A stretch of 64,000 bases of DNA from Acinetobacter rudis (GTDB lineage: Bacteria > Pseudomonadota > Gammaproteobacteria > Pseudomonadales > Moraxellaceae). The notes beneath the pieces were generated by a model, which saw only the letters and a program-made list of their open reading frames with translations, searched no databases and was not told the DNA's origin. The stretch lies in the NCBI RefSeq assembly GCF_031157835.1, contig NZ_JAVIDR010000006.1:1-64000 (forward strand), written 5' to 3'. Below, piece after piece: positions 57,724 to 64,000 of this stretch (positions within the stretch are counted from its first letter, which is position 1; every line of letters begins with the position of its first letter). A program made the translations under genes and the position numbers.

Positions 57724-58851
57724 TTATCCACGCTTCAACAGCACTTGGCCGTTATGGGTAATTAACAAGGCTTTTTGAATTTCATCTTCAAGATTTAAGG
57801 CCAATTTTTTTTCTGAATCAAAAAGTGTTTCAATAAAGTTAAACACGTTACGAGAATAAAGCGCGGATGCCTCAGTAGACACCGTAGATGGAATATTCGG
57901 AATACCCAAAATCTTCACGCCATTATCGGTCATGACATTTTCACCACAGCGTGAACCTTCAACATTTCCACCTGTTTCCACAGCCATGTCTAAAATAATC
58001 GAACCAGGTTTCATCTTAGCCACAGTAGCAGCTTGAATTAAACGAGGAGCAGCACGCCCAGGTAATAGAGCTGTTGTAATCACGATATCGGCATTCGAAA
58101 CAGCCTTATCTACAATCGCAGCTTGGTCTTGAATATACTGTTCACCTGGCATCCAACCATAGCCATTTTTAGCTGCATCTGCCGCGCGCTGTTTCTCTTC
58201 CTCAGACATAGGCACATCAAGCCACTTACCCCCTAAGGACTCCACCTGATCACGTGCTGTTGGACGTAAATCGGTGGCTTCAACCACTGCGCCTAAGCGT
58301 TTTGCTGTTGCAATCGCTTGTAAACCAGCCACACCAACACCCATAACAACAACACGTGCGGGTTTTACTGTTCCTGCTGCTGTCATCAGCATTGGAAACA
58401 TTCGTTGATATTCAGCTGCTGCCAATAAAACAGACTTATACCCAGCAAGGTTGGCCTGTGATGAAAGAACATCCATATTCTGTGCACGTGAAAGTGTTCG
58501 AGGTAACAACTCCAATGCAAATGCAGAAACTTGTTGTGCAGCAAACTGATCCAAATCAGGATTACGATATGGATCAAACATTGCAACCACTATGCTTTGT
58601 GCAGGAATTTTTTGAATTTCTTCACCTACTGGGGCACGAACCTTCAAAATTATTTGACTGCCGCTATAGGCATCTGTACGAATCAAAGCACCAGCTTGTT
58701 CATAAGCACTATCAATATAAGCCGCTTTTAATCCAGCACCTTGCTCGATCACAACCTGATGACCTGCTTGAACCAGCTTTTTTACAGTTTCTGGTGTCGC
58801 AGCAACACGGTGTTCATTAGCGACTGTTTCTGTTGGAATTCCTATTTGCAT
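57724..58851 (-). CDS. pntAA: NAD(P) transhydrogenase subunit alpha, NAD-binding part
   Basis: 375 residues, soluble dI domain, related to alanine dehydrogenase. N-terminal [26 protein letters not shown] (two short motifs: [15 protein letters not shown] and [11 protein letters not shown]), NAD loop [21 protein letters not shown], and the mobile loop near [11 protein letters not shown]. It lacks the membrane helices that follow in fused PntA. GAGGGA precedes the ATG. First gene of the operon; the 810-bp AT-rich gap upstream should contain its promoter. Confidence 0.95.
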   Translation of the reverse strand: MQIGIPTETVANEHRVAATPETVKKLVQAGHQVVIEQGAGLKAAYIDSAYEQAGALIRTDAYSGSQIILKVRAPVGEEIQKIPAQSIVVAMFDPYRNPDLDQFAAQQVSAFALELLPRTLSRAQNMDVLSSQANLAGYKSVLLAAAEYQRMFPMLMTAAGTVKPARVVVMGVGVAGLQAIATAKRLGAVVEATDLRPTARDQVESLGGKWLDVPMSEEEKQRAADAAKNGYGWMPGEQYIQDQAAIVDKAVSNADIVITTALLPGRAAPRLIQAATVAKMKPGSIILDMAVETGGNVEGSRCGENVMTDNGVKILGIPNIPSTVSTEASALYSRNVFNFIETLFDSEKKLALNLEDEIQKALLITHNGQVLLKRG

Positions 58852-59661
58852 GAGCGTCCCTCAAGCTAATTTTCTCTAAGACAGCATCACAATCTGTAAT
58901 GCTTCCATCAACGATGCGTTGTACTGAATTTTTGGATTCTAATTGAACTAATTTAAATTACCAGCCACTATTTTTTTAATAAATGACCATATTTTTATTT
59001 TAAAGTTCAAGTATCTTTTCAATTAATTTAAGATTCACGGTTTTTTAAAATTTTATATGATTTTCCATAGATAGATAATCTAGAGCTTCAAGCTCGTGTT
59101 TTCGTACATCAAAAAAAATACTGTTCCCTCTCAAAAAAACAACCAAATACTGTATAAAACATAGCTACACCATATCGGCAATGCAGTTTAATTAACCAAC
59201 AATAACAAGCGATCAATAGGGTTAATTTTAAACAAAACAGCCTCAACAAGATCAAATATCTTCTAAATTAAAACACCTAGTCTCAAGCTTACAAACAAGT
59301 GAAAAATCAGCAAGTAATTCTGGTTTGGGTTTGTCAAAACGGCATATTTACTACAGTTATTAACTAATTAAAAATACTATTTTCTTAAGCTAAATTAAGT
59401 AAAAAAAAATTTTTATTTTTTTTAAAATTTATAGGCCAATCATTTTGAAAATTGATATTCAAGGAAATTTATAGCAAAAACGCACCATTTTGAAACATTA
59501 TCCGAAGATGTTTTTTAACTTTTAGCTGCTATGCATTGATTTTATTTAAACGAACTGACTGACTTTTTGATTAGATGTTTTTGTCAGAATTGTCATAAGA
59601 GACTAATTTTGTCTTTATTACTTCATTTTTACGTTAAACTCAAAGTCAACATAAGTATGTC
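58852..59661. other. Long AT-rich intergenic region
   Basis: About 810 bp with no protein gene on either strand. It must hold the pntAA promoter (minus) and the promoter of the DMT gene (plus). It includes A/T runs such as the one near 59400-59435, and a palindrome GAGCTTCAAGCTC (59093-59105). The composition suggests a site for nucleoid proteins (H-NS-like). I see no tRNA, known RNA or gene remnant. Confidence 0.5.
59581..59609 (+). promoter_or_regulatory. Candidate promoter of the DMT transporter gene
   Basis: -35 TTGTCA (59581-59586), 17-bp spacer, -10 TAATTT (59604-59609). Moderate match only. Confidence 0.4.
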
Positions 59662-60636
59662 ATGAACGTTTGGGGAGTCTCCCCATATGGTATATGGAAG
59701 CACATTTTGAGCAAATTGAACCAGAACCCGATCTTTATAGGTTCCCTCTACTCTATCGCAGCAGCCTTTTTATTTAGTAGTAAAGCAATTTTTATTAAAC
59801 AAGCTTATGCGGTTTCCCCCGACATTAATGCAACCCTTCTTATGGCACTACGTATGGCAAGTGCATTACCCTTCTTTCTACTCTTATGTTGGTACTGTCG
59901 CAAACAAAGCCACAATATTCCTCTTAAAGATTGGGGATTACTAATTGTGGCAGGTGTGATTGGTTATTATCTTGCGAGTTGGTTAGATTTTTACGGCTTG
60001 ATGTTTATCAGTGCTTCCTTAGAGCGTATTATTCTATTTCTGTACCCAACCTTGACTGTACTTGCCTCTGCTGCCATTTATAAGCAAAAACTGAGTCCAA
60101 AAACTTTATTTGCTATTGCACTTAGTTATGGTGGGACCGTTATTGTTATGCTACAAGAACAAACTCAAAATGCAGCACAAGATCAATTTTATTTTGGAGC
60201 AAGTCTCGTATTTGCCAGTGCCGTTGCTTTTGCAGCATATCTATTATTGACACCACGTTTGATACAGCGCTTCGGTTCTTGGAATTTTACTGGTCTCGCA
60301 CTTAGTATTGCCTGCATTGCCACATTGGTTCATTTTTTCGCCACCACATCTGAGCCAATAACTCAAATTCAACACCTCCCACACAGTGTCCTTCTTTATG
60401 GTTTTGCCCTTGGACTATTTGTTACGGTATTACCCAGTATTTTTTTAATGCAAGGCATTCGGCGATTAGGTGCATCTCAATCTGCCATGATTGCTTCAAT
60501 CGGGCCAATCTTGACTATTATTCTTGCTGTATTCTTTTTAGGAGAAAAACTCAATTCTTTACAATGGTTCGGCTGCTTACTCAATATCATCGGTGTCATG
60601 ATGATTACCTTATCACCCAAAAAACTTAATCACTAA
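59662..60636 (+). CDS. EamA/DMT-superfamily transporter
   Basis: 324 residues from the ATG at 59662, or 309 from a TTG at 59707 that has GGAAG six bases upstream; the second start looks better. Ten membrane helices in two EamA repeats (AAAFLFSSKAIFIKQ in the first, GALGLF/ALGLFVTVLPSIFLMQGIR in the second). The family exports amino acids or small metabolites; the substrate is unknown. A palindrome GGGGAGTCTCCCC (59672-59684) lies between the two possible starts. 11 bp before the LD-carboxypeptidase gene. Confidence 0.82.
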   Translation: MNVWGVSPYGIWKHILSKLNQNPIFIGSLYSIAAAFLFSSKAIFIKQAYAVSPDINATLLMALRMASALPFFLLLCWYCRKQSHNIPLKDWGLLIVAGVIGYYLASWLDFYGLMFISASLERIILFLYPTLTVLASAAIYKQKLSPKTLFAIALSYGGTVIVMLQEQTQNAAQDQFYFGASLVFASAVAFAAYLLLTPRLIQRFGSWNFTGLALSIACIATLVHFFATTSEPITQIQHLPHSVLLYGFALGLFVTVLPSIFLMQGIRRLGASQSAMIASIGPILTIILAVFFLGEKLNSLQWFGCLLNIIGVMMITLSPKKLNH

Positions 60637-60647
60637 TTTGGATTTTT

Positions 60648-61520
60648 ATGCACTTTCATATCGTCACTCCAAGTAGTTGTGTAGATCTCGAACACATTCA
60701 ATTAGCGCAGCATCATTTACAAGAGCTTGGCCATCAAGTCAGTTTAGCTAAACATATCTCAGCCCAGCATCGCTATCTAGCTGGTACAGTAGAACAACGT
60801 ATTAGCGATCTAAAGCATGCAGCCTTAGACCCATCAATTGATGTCATTTGGTGTGGTCGTGGTGGTGTAGGTGCAGCGCAGCTTGTTCCACATCTAGATA
60901 ACTGGATCCTCAATAAACCAGTCATTGGTTATTCAGATAGTACTGTTTTATTAAATTATATTGCGCTACAAGGTGGACAAGCCTTACACGGACCTGTGTT
61001 TCAAGAAATTGCAGTAAAAAATATCGGGACACAAGCTCTATCTAATGACGCACTAGCAACGATTGAGTTGATCAACAGTCCAACATCACCCGTAGGCTTA
61101 AAGCTTGAGGCAGTGAATCATAAAGCACAAAATACTCCACAGCTACAAGCACAAGTCCTTGGTGGAAATCTTACCGTCCTGTGCAGTTTACAAGGTACAG
61201 CAGCGGCTTTAACCTTTAAACAAGACAGTATTTTATTGCTTGAAGATGTAGGTGAAGCCTATTACCACTTAGAACGCTGTCTGACCCAGATACTGCAAAG
61301 TACCGATACCTCTTTACTTAAAGCCGTTATCATGGGCGACTTTTATAATTGTCCTCAAAAAAATGTTCCCCACAGCTTAGAACATATTTTTGCAGAACAT
61401 CTCGACCGCTTAGGTATAGCACTTTATCAAAGTTCTCAGTTCGGGCACGGGCTTTCAAACCACCCCTTATGGATTGGCAAAACAGCACAAATCCAAAATT
61501 TAGAATTGGTGTATCTCTAA
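60648..61520 (+). CDS. ldcA: LD-carboxypeptidase (peptidase family S66)
   Basis: 290 residues. Cytoplasmic enzyme that removes the terminal D-Ala from tetrapeptides in murein recycling; MccF immunity proteins share the fold. The S66 triad appears as Ser in IGYSDSTVLLNYIA, Glu in LLEDVGEAYYHLERCL and His in QFGHGLSNHPLWIG. It has the N-terminal VWCGRGGVGAAQLV signature. Probably co-transcribed with the DMT gene. Its 3' end overlaps that of soxR by 21 bp, convergently. Confidence 0.88.
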   Translation: MHFHIVTPSSCVDLEHIQLAQHHLQELGHQVSLAKHISAQHRYLAGTVEQRISDLKHAALDPSIDVIWCGRGGVGAAQLVPHLDNWILNKPVIGYSDSTVLLNYIALQGGQALHGPVFQEIAVKNIGTQALSNDALATIELINSPTSPVGLKLEAVNHKAQNTPQLQAQVLGGNLTVLCSLQGTAAALTFKQDSILLLEDVGEAYYHLERCLTQILQSTDTSLLKAVIMGDFYNCPQKNVPHSLEHIFAEHLDRLGIALYQSSQFGHGLSNHPLWIGKTAQIQNLELVYL

Positions 61521-62003
61521 GGAGTCCACCAACTCTTGTTTGAGCAACAAGCTCAAAGTGTCTTGATAGTGTTGCCCTGTAATTTGCTCACCACATTGAT
61601 CTTCTGGATTACGCAGTGGGCATTGCTTTACAGATAAACAACCACAGCCTATACATTTATCTAGCTGCAGGCGCAATTTAAGTAAACCTAAAATTTGCTT
61701 ATCTAAATCAGCCTGCCACTGCTGTGACATCACCTGCCAATCTTCACTGCTTGGAACACGGTCTTTGGGTAATGTATCTAATGCAATCTTAACCCGTTCC
61801 AAACTTACCCCAACCTGTTGCGCAACTTTAATAATCGCAACACGTCGCAACATTGCACGCTGATAACGGCGTTGATTCCCTTCAGTACGCACACTCCAAA
61901 TAAGCTGTCTATCCTCATAAAAGCGTACAGCAGAAACACTTACACCACTGCGTTTCGCTAACTCACCAATACTAATCCATTGATGTGCATTTTTTATTGT
62001 CAT
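61500..62003 (-). CDS. soxR: Redox-sensitive transcriptional activator SoxR
   Basis: 167 residues from the ATG at 62003 (GAGGTCAAG upstream; longer in-frame options run through its own operator). A MerR-family winged helix (ISIGELAKRSGVSVSAVRFYEDRQL), dimerisation helix, then the [2Fe-2S] motif CIGCGCLSVKQCPLRNP (C-x2-C-x-C-x5-C), diagnostic of SoxR. Oxidation of the cluster by redox-cycling compounds activates the target promoter. Divergent from the RidA-like and MFS genes, with the soxbox between them. No soxS gene, as expected outside enterics. Confidence 0.94.
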   Translation of the reverse strand: MTIKNAHQWISIGELAKRSGVSVSAVRFYEDRQLIWSVRTEGNQRRYQRAMLRRVAIIKVAQQVGVSLERVKIALDTLPKDRVPSSEDWQVMSQQWQADLDKQILGLLKLRLQLDKCIGCGCLSVKQCPLRNPEDQCGEQITGQHYQDTLSLLLKQELVDSLEIHQF

Positions 62004-62008
62004 TTTTC

Positions 62009-62039
62009 TTGACCTCAACCTAACTTGAGATTTTAGACT
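62009..62039 (+). promoter_or_regulatory. SoxR-controlled promoter with soxbox
   Basis: -35 TTGACC (62009-62014), 19-bp spacer, -10 TAGACT (62034-62039). An overlong spacer is the MerR-family hallmark. The dyad CCTCAACCTAACTTGAGA (62013-62030) matches the 18-bp soxbox consensus, with CCTCAA / TTGAG half-sites. It drives the RidA-like and MFS genes. It also overlies the soxR ribosome-binding region, so SoxR likely controls itself. Confidence 0.85.
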
Positions 62040-62070
62040 AACACAATCATCTTTCTCATGACTGAATATT

Positions 62071-62502
62071 ATGCATTCCAAGGTACAAGCTCAAAACATC
62101 CAAGCATTTAAATTATTTAATCCTCATACACTCTTTAACCCTAAAGCCTTTGCCTTTAGCCATGTTGCGGAGGTGCGTCACTACAATCGAACTTTACATA
62201 TTTCAGGACAAGGTGGACAAAATAATCAAGGTCAGCTCTCAGCAAAATTTACCATGCAATTACAGCAATGCTTTGAAAACATTCAGTACATTTTACAAGA
62301 TCGAGATGCTACACTTGCGGACATTGCGGTATTGAGAATCTATATCGTCGATCATAATAATAAGAAACATCAACAGTTGATTGAAACCATGCAACAACTT
62401 TGGCAGGGTCTTGACTTTCCTGCATGTACGCTGATTCCAGTACCATGTTTGGCACTTTCAGGTATGCAAATTGAAATCGAAGCCACGGCGTATACACTCT
62501 AG
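62071..62502 (+). CDS. RidA-family protein lacking the catalytic arginine
   Basis: 143 residues, a single chorismate-mutase-like RidA fold. Near the C-terminus it has DFPACTLIPV...GMQIEIEATAY, where RidA enzymes have a P-A-R-S/T motif with the arginine that anchors the substrate carboxylate; here the Arg is Cys. It therefore should not be a canonical 2-aminoacrylate deaminase and belongs with the Rid4-7-type proteins of unknown role. It begins about 25 bases from the SoxR promoter start and is followed by an MFS gene 20 bp on. Confidence 0.85.
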   Translation: MHSKVQAQNIQAFKLFNPHTLFNPKAFAFSHVAEVRHYNRTLHISGQGGQNNQGQLSAKFTMQLQQCFENIQYILQDRDATLADIAVLRIYIVDHNNKKHQQLIETMQQLWQGLDFPACTLIPVPCLALSGMQIEIEATAYTL

Positions 62503-62522
62503 CCGTCACCCAAGGAAATCTC

Positions 62523-63707
62523 ATGTCTGCTCAACTCGATATTAGTCAAAATAAATCTTTACTTTGGCTAATGGCTGTTGCTTGTGGCCTCTGTGCTGGC
62601 GCAAACTATTATTGTCAGCCATTGATCCACTCGATTCAGCAACACTTTGCTGTAACAGCAGCCCAAGCCTCTCTCACTGTTACTTTTGCCCAAGTCTCTT
62701 ATGCATTAGGGTTATTTCTTATTGTTCCTGTTGGTGATATTGTCAATAAAACCAAATTTATTCCATTGCTGATGTTCTTTGCTGCAGTTGGACTGTTTAT
62801 TTGTGCCTTTTCAAGTAACTTAACGATGCTTTGGATGGGTACGATTATCGTAGGTATGTTCTCTGTTGCAGCACAAGTATTGATTCCTCTTGCAGCTATT
62901 GCAACACGTCCTGACCGAACTGGACAAGTTGTTGGCTTTCTTATGAGTGGACTATTGGTCGGTTTACTGATCTCTACCAGCATGGCAGGCTTACTTTCCA
63001 ACCTATTTAATTGGCAATTAATTTACCTACTCAGCGGTATCTGCATGTTGGTTTTAGCAGTATTACTCATGCTCAAACTCCCTACCGTCAGCACCGTAAA
63101 AATGAATTATCTGCAAATTTTCCATTCTATGGGACAACTAATTCATACTGAACGACGTTTAGTTTATCGTTCTTTACTCGGTGGTTGTGCATTTGCAGCA
63201 ATGAGTATTTTATTTTCAACGATTGCTGTTTTACTGACCTCAGAACCTTTTCAGCTCTCTGATGTAATGGTAGGTGTAGTCACTTTAGTGGGCGTATTTG
63301 GTGCATTATCTACAACATATTTGGGACGTATTGCTGATCGCGGTTATACCAAACAACTTACATGGTCTGGTATTGTAGTACTTGCTATTAGTTGGTTATT
63401 TCTTTACTTCGGTGGGCAATATCTCATCAGTTATATTCTTGGTTTTGGAATAATCAACTTAGGATTAGTTTTAGTGCATACTTCCAACCAAAATATTATT
63501 TTCCGCTTACGTCCAGATGCCAAAGGACGAGTTAACTCAGTTTATATGACTTGTTATTTCATAGGTGGGGCTTGTGGCTCTGCACTTGGTGTATATGGCT
63601 GGCATCATGGTGGATGGAGCATGGCCTGCATGATTGGGCTCATATTAGTCATGGTTGCAGCATGCTTTGCAGCGCTTGATTTGCTCCACGTACGTAAACA
63701 CGCTTAA
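62523..63707 (+). CDS. MFS transporter, probably SoxR-controlled
   Basis: 394 residues with 12 membrane helices. Major-facilitator features: an N-terminal loop with GLFLIVPVGDIVNK (motif A) and motif C-like GLLVGLLISTSMAGLL, typical of drug-proton antiporters of the YnfM type. AAGGAAA precedes the ATG. It lies in an operon with the RidA-like gene behind the soxbox promoter, as in SoxR regulons of non-enteric bacteria, where SoxR controls efflux of redox-active compounds. Substrate not predictable. Confidence 0.88.
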   Translation: MSAQLDISQNKSLLWLMAVACGLCAGANYYCQPLIHSIQQHFAVTAAQASLTVTFAQVSYALGLFLIVPVGDIVNKTKFIPLLMFFAAVGLFICAFSSNLTMLWMGTIIVGMFSVAAQVLIPLAAIATRPDRTGQVVGFLMSGLLVGLLISTSMAGLLSNLFNWQLIYLLSGICMLVLAVLLMLKLPTVSTVKMNYLQIFHSMGQLIHTERRLVYRSLLGGCAFAAMSILFSTIAVLLTSEPFQLSDVMVGVVTLVGVFGALSTTYLGRIADRGYTKQLTWSGIVVLAISWLFLYFGGQYLISYILGFGIINLGLVLVHTSNQNIIFRLRPDAKGRVNSVYMTCYFIGGACGSALGVYGWHHGGWSMACMIGLILVMVAACFAALDLLHVRKHA

Positions 63708-63808
63708 ACTCAGCAATAGGGTATTAAACCGTTATTTTAAAATCTCCATTAGAAGTTGGCTTTAATTAAAGCCAACTCAAATTACCAAATATTAGACTTT
63801 CAAATCAT

Positions 63809-64000
63809 TTATAAAAACAAATACCCAATGATGCCCCCCATACACACCACTAGCCATACTGGGCATTTCCAAAACATAAGTGCCACAAAAAACAATAAGG
63901 CCAAACAAAAATCTAAAGGGTTTAAAATACTGCTATTCCACATGGGCTGATAAAGTGCAGCTAATAAAATCCCGACTACTGCTGCATTTACAGCAAAAAG
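63809..64000 (-). CDS. chrA: Chromate transporter ChrA, C-terminal part
   Basis: Partial; the 5' part lies beyond the right edge. The 63 visible residues read AVNAAVVGILLAALYQPMWNS, then LDFCLALLFFVALMFWKCPVWLV, and end YLFL; the NAAVVG...LLAALY...P-W pattern is the C-terminal signature of CHR-family proteins. These export chromate, probably by sulfate-like exchange. Convergent with the MFS gene. Confidence 0.8.
   Translation of the reverse strand, partial: LFAVNAAVVGILLAALYQPMWNSSILNPLDFCLALLFFVALMFWKCPVWLVVCMGGIIGYLFL

Noticed and set aside
58356..58820. 154-codon plus-strand frame inside pntAA
   Set aside because: It lies fully antisense to a well-supported gene and its translation has no coherent features; a shadow frame.
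59400..59435. A/T homopolymer-rich stretch as a replication origin
   Set aside because: No DnaA-box cluster, and dnaA, dnaN and gyrB are absent nearby. Probably just an AT-rich regulatory gap.

Overview
The window looks like the chromosome of an Acinetobacter species (Gammaproteobacteria, Moraxellaceae). DNA is AT-rich throughout (I estimate about 40% GC by eye). Gene content points the same way: a GigA/GigB-type phosphatase and anti-anti-sigma pair beside mlaA, a gspE with no other gsp genes next to it, a short AccA, and a three-subunit PntAA/PntAB/PntB transhydrogenase. Most of the window is ordinary core genome. I see no CRISPR array, insertion sequence, prophage or tRNA gene.

Layout. 1-360: a strong rRNA-type promoter and leader on the minus strand; the 16S gene must lie just outside the window. 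545-8131: outer-membrane lipid homeostasis (mlaA), stress signalling (gigA, gigB), a nitrilase-family amidase, a secreted hypothetical, gspE, a DUF432-like protein with an MscS channel. 8196-17683: a giant DUF2339 membrane protein, polA, yggT, proC, tilS, accA. 17721-22094: ppx divergent from trxA, then rho with a long leader, then a small Ala/Thr/Ser-rich lipoprotein. 22232-32664 (minus): the classical thrS-infC-rpmI-rplT-pheS-pheT-ihfA translation superoperon, in ancestral order but broken by insertions and by terminators. infC starts with ATT. 32979-35559: a HEAT-like hypothetical and an acyl-CoA synthetase gene broken by a dinucleotide insertion. 35616-48138 (minus): darP-ptsO-rapZ, panB-panC-folK-pcnB, comEA, mazG, relA, rlmD, a DEDD exonuclease and cysM. 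48291-54344 (plus): the hybrid kinase GacS, a crotonase, a hydroxyacid dehydrogenase with a hydroxypyruvate-isomerase-like protein, and rsfS. 54403-58851 (minus): a divergent ammonium-transporter homologue and the pnt operon. 58852-59661 is a very AT-rich gap. 59662-64000: a DMT exporter, an S66 LD-carboxypeptidase, soxR divergent from a ridA-like gene and an MFS transporter, and the 3' end of chrA.

The clearest regulatory unit is at 61500-63707. SoxR is encoded divergently from a RidA-family gene and an MFS transporter. Between them is an 18-bp soxbox-like palindrome inside a promoter with a 19-bp spacer, the arrangement MerR-family activators use. The RidA-family protein lacks the catalytic arginine of true RidA. 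Other points worth a second look are a NADAR-domain gene whose conserved N-terminus has no canonical start codon, an Amt homologue that has lost the usual gate residues, a WCAPC thioredoxin, and the broken acyl-CoA synthetase. I did not find a convincing entirely new system.
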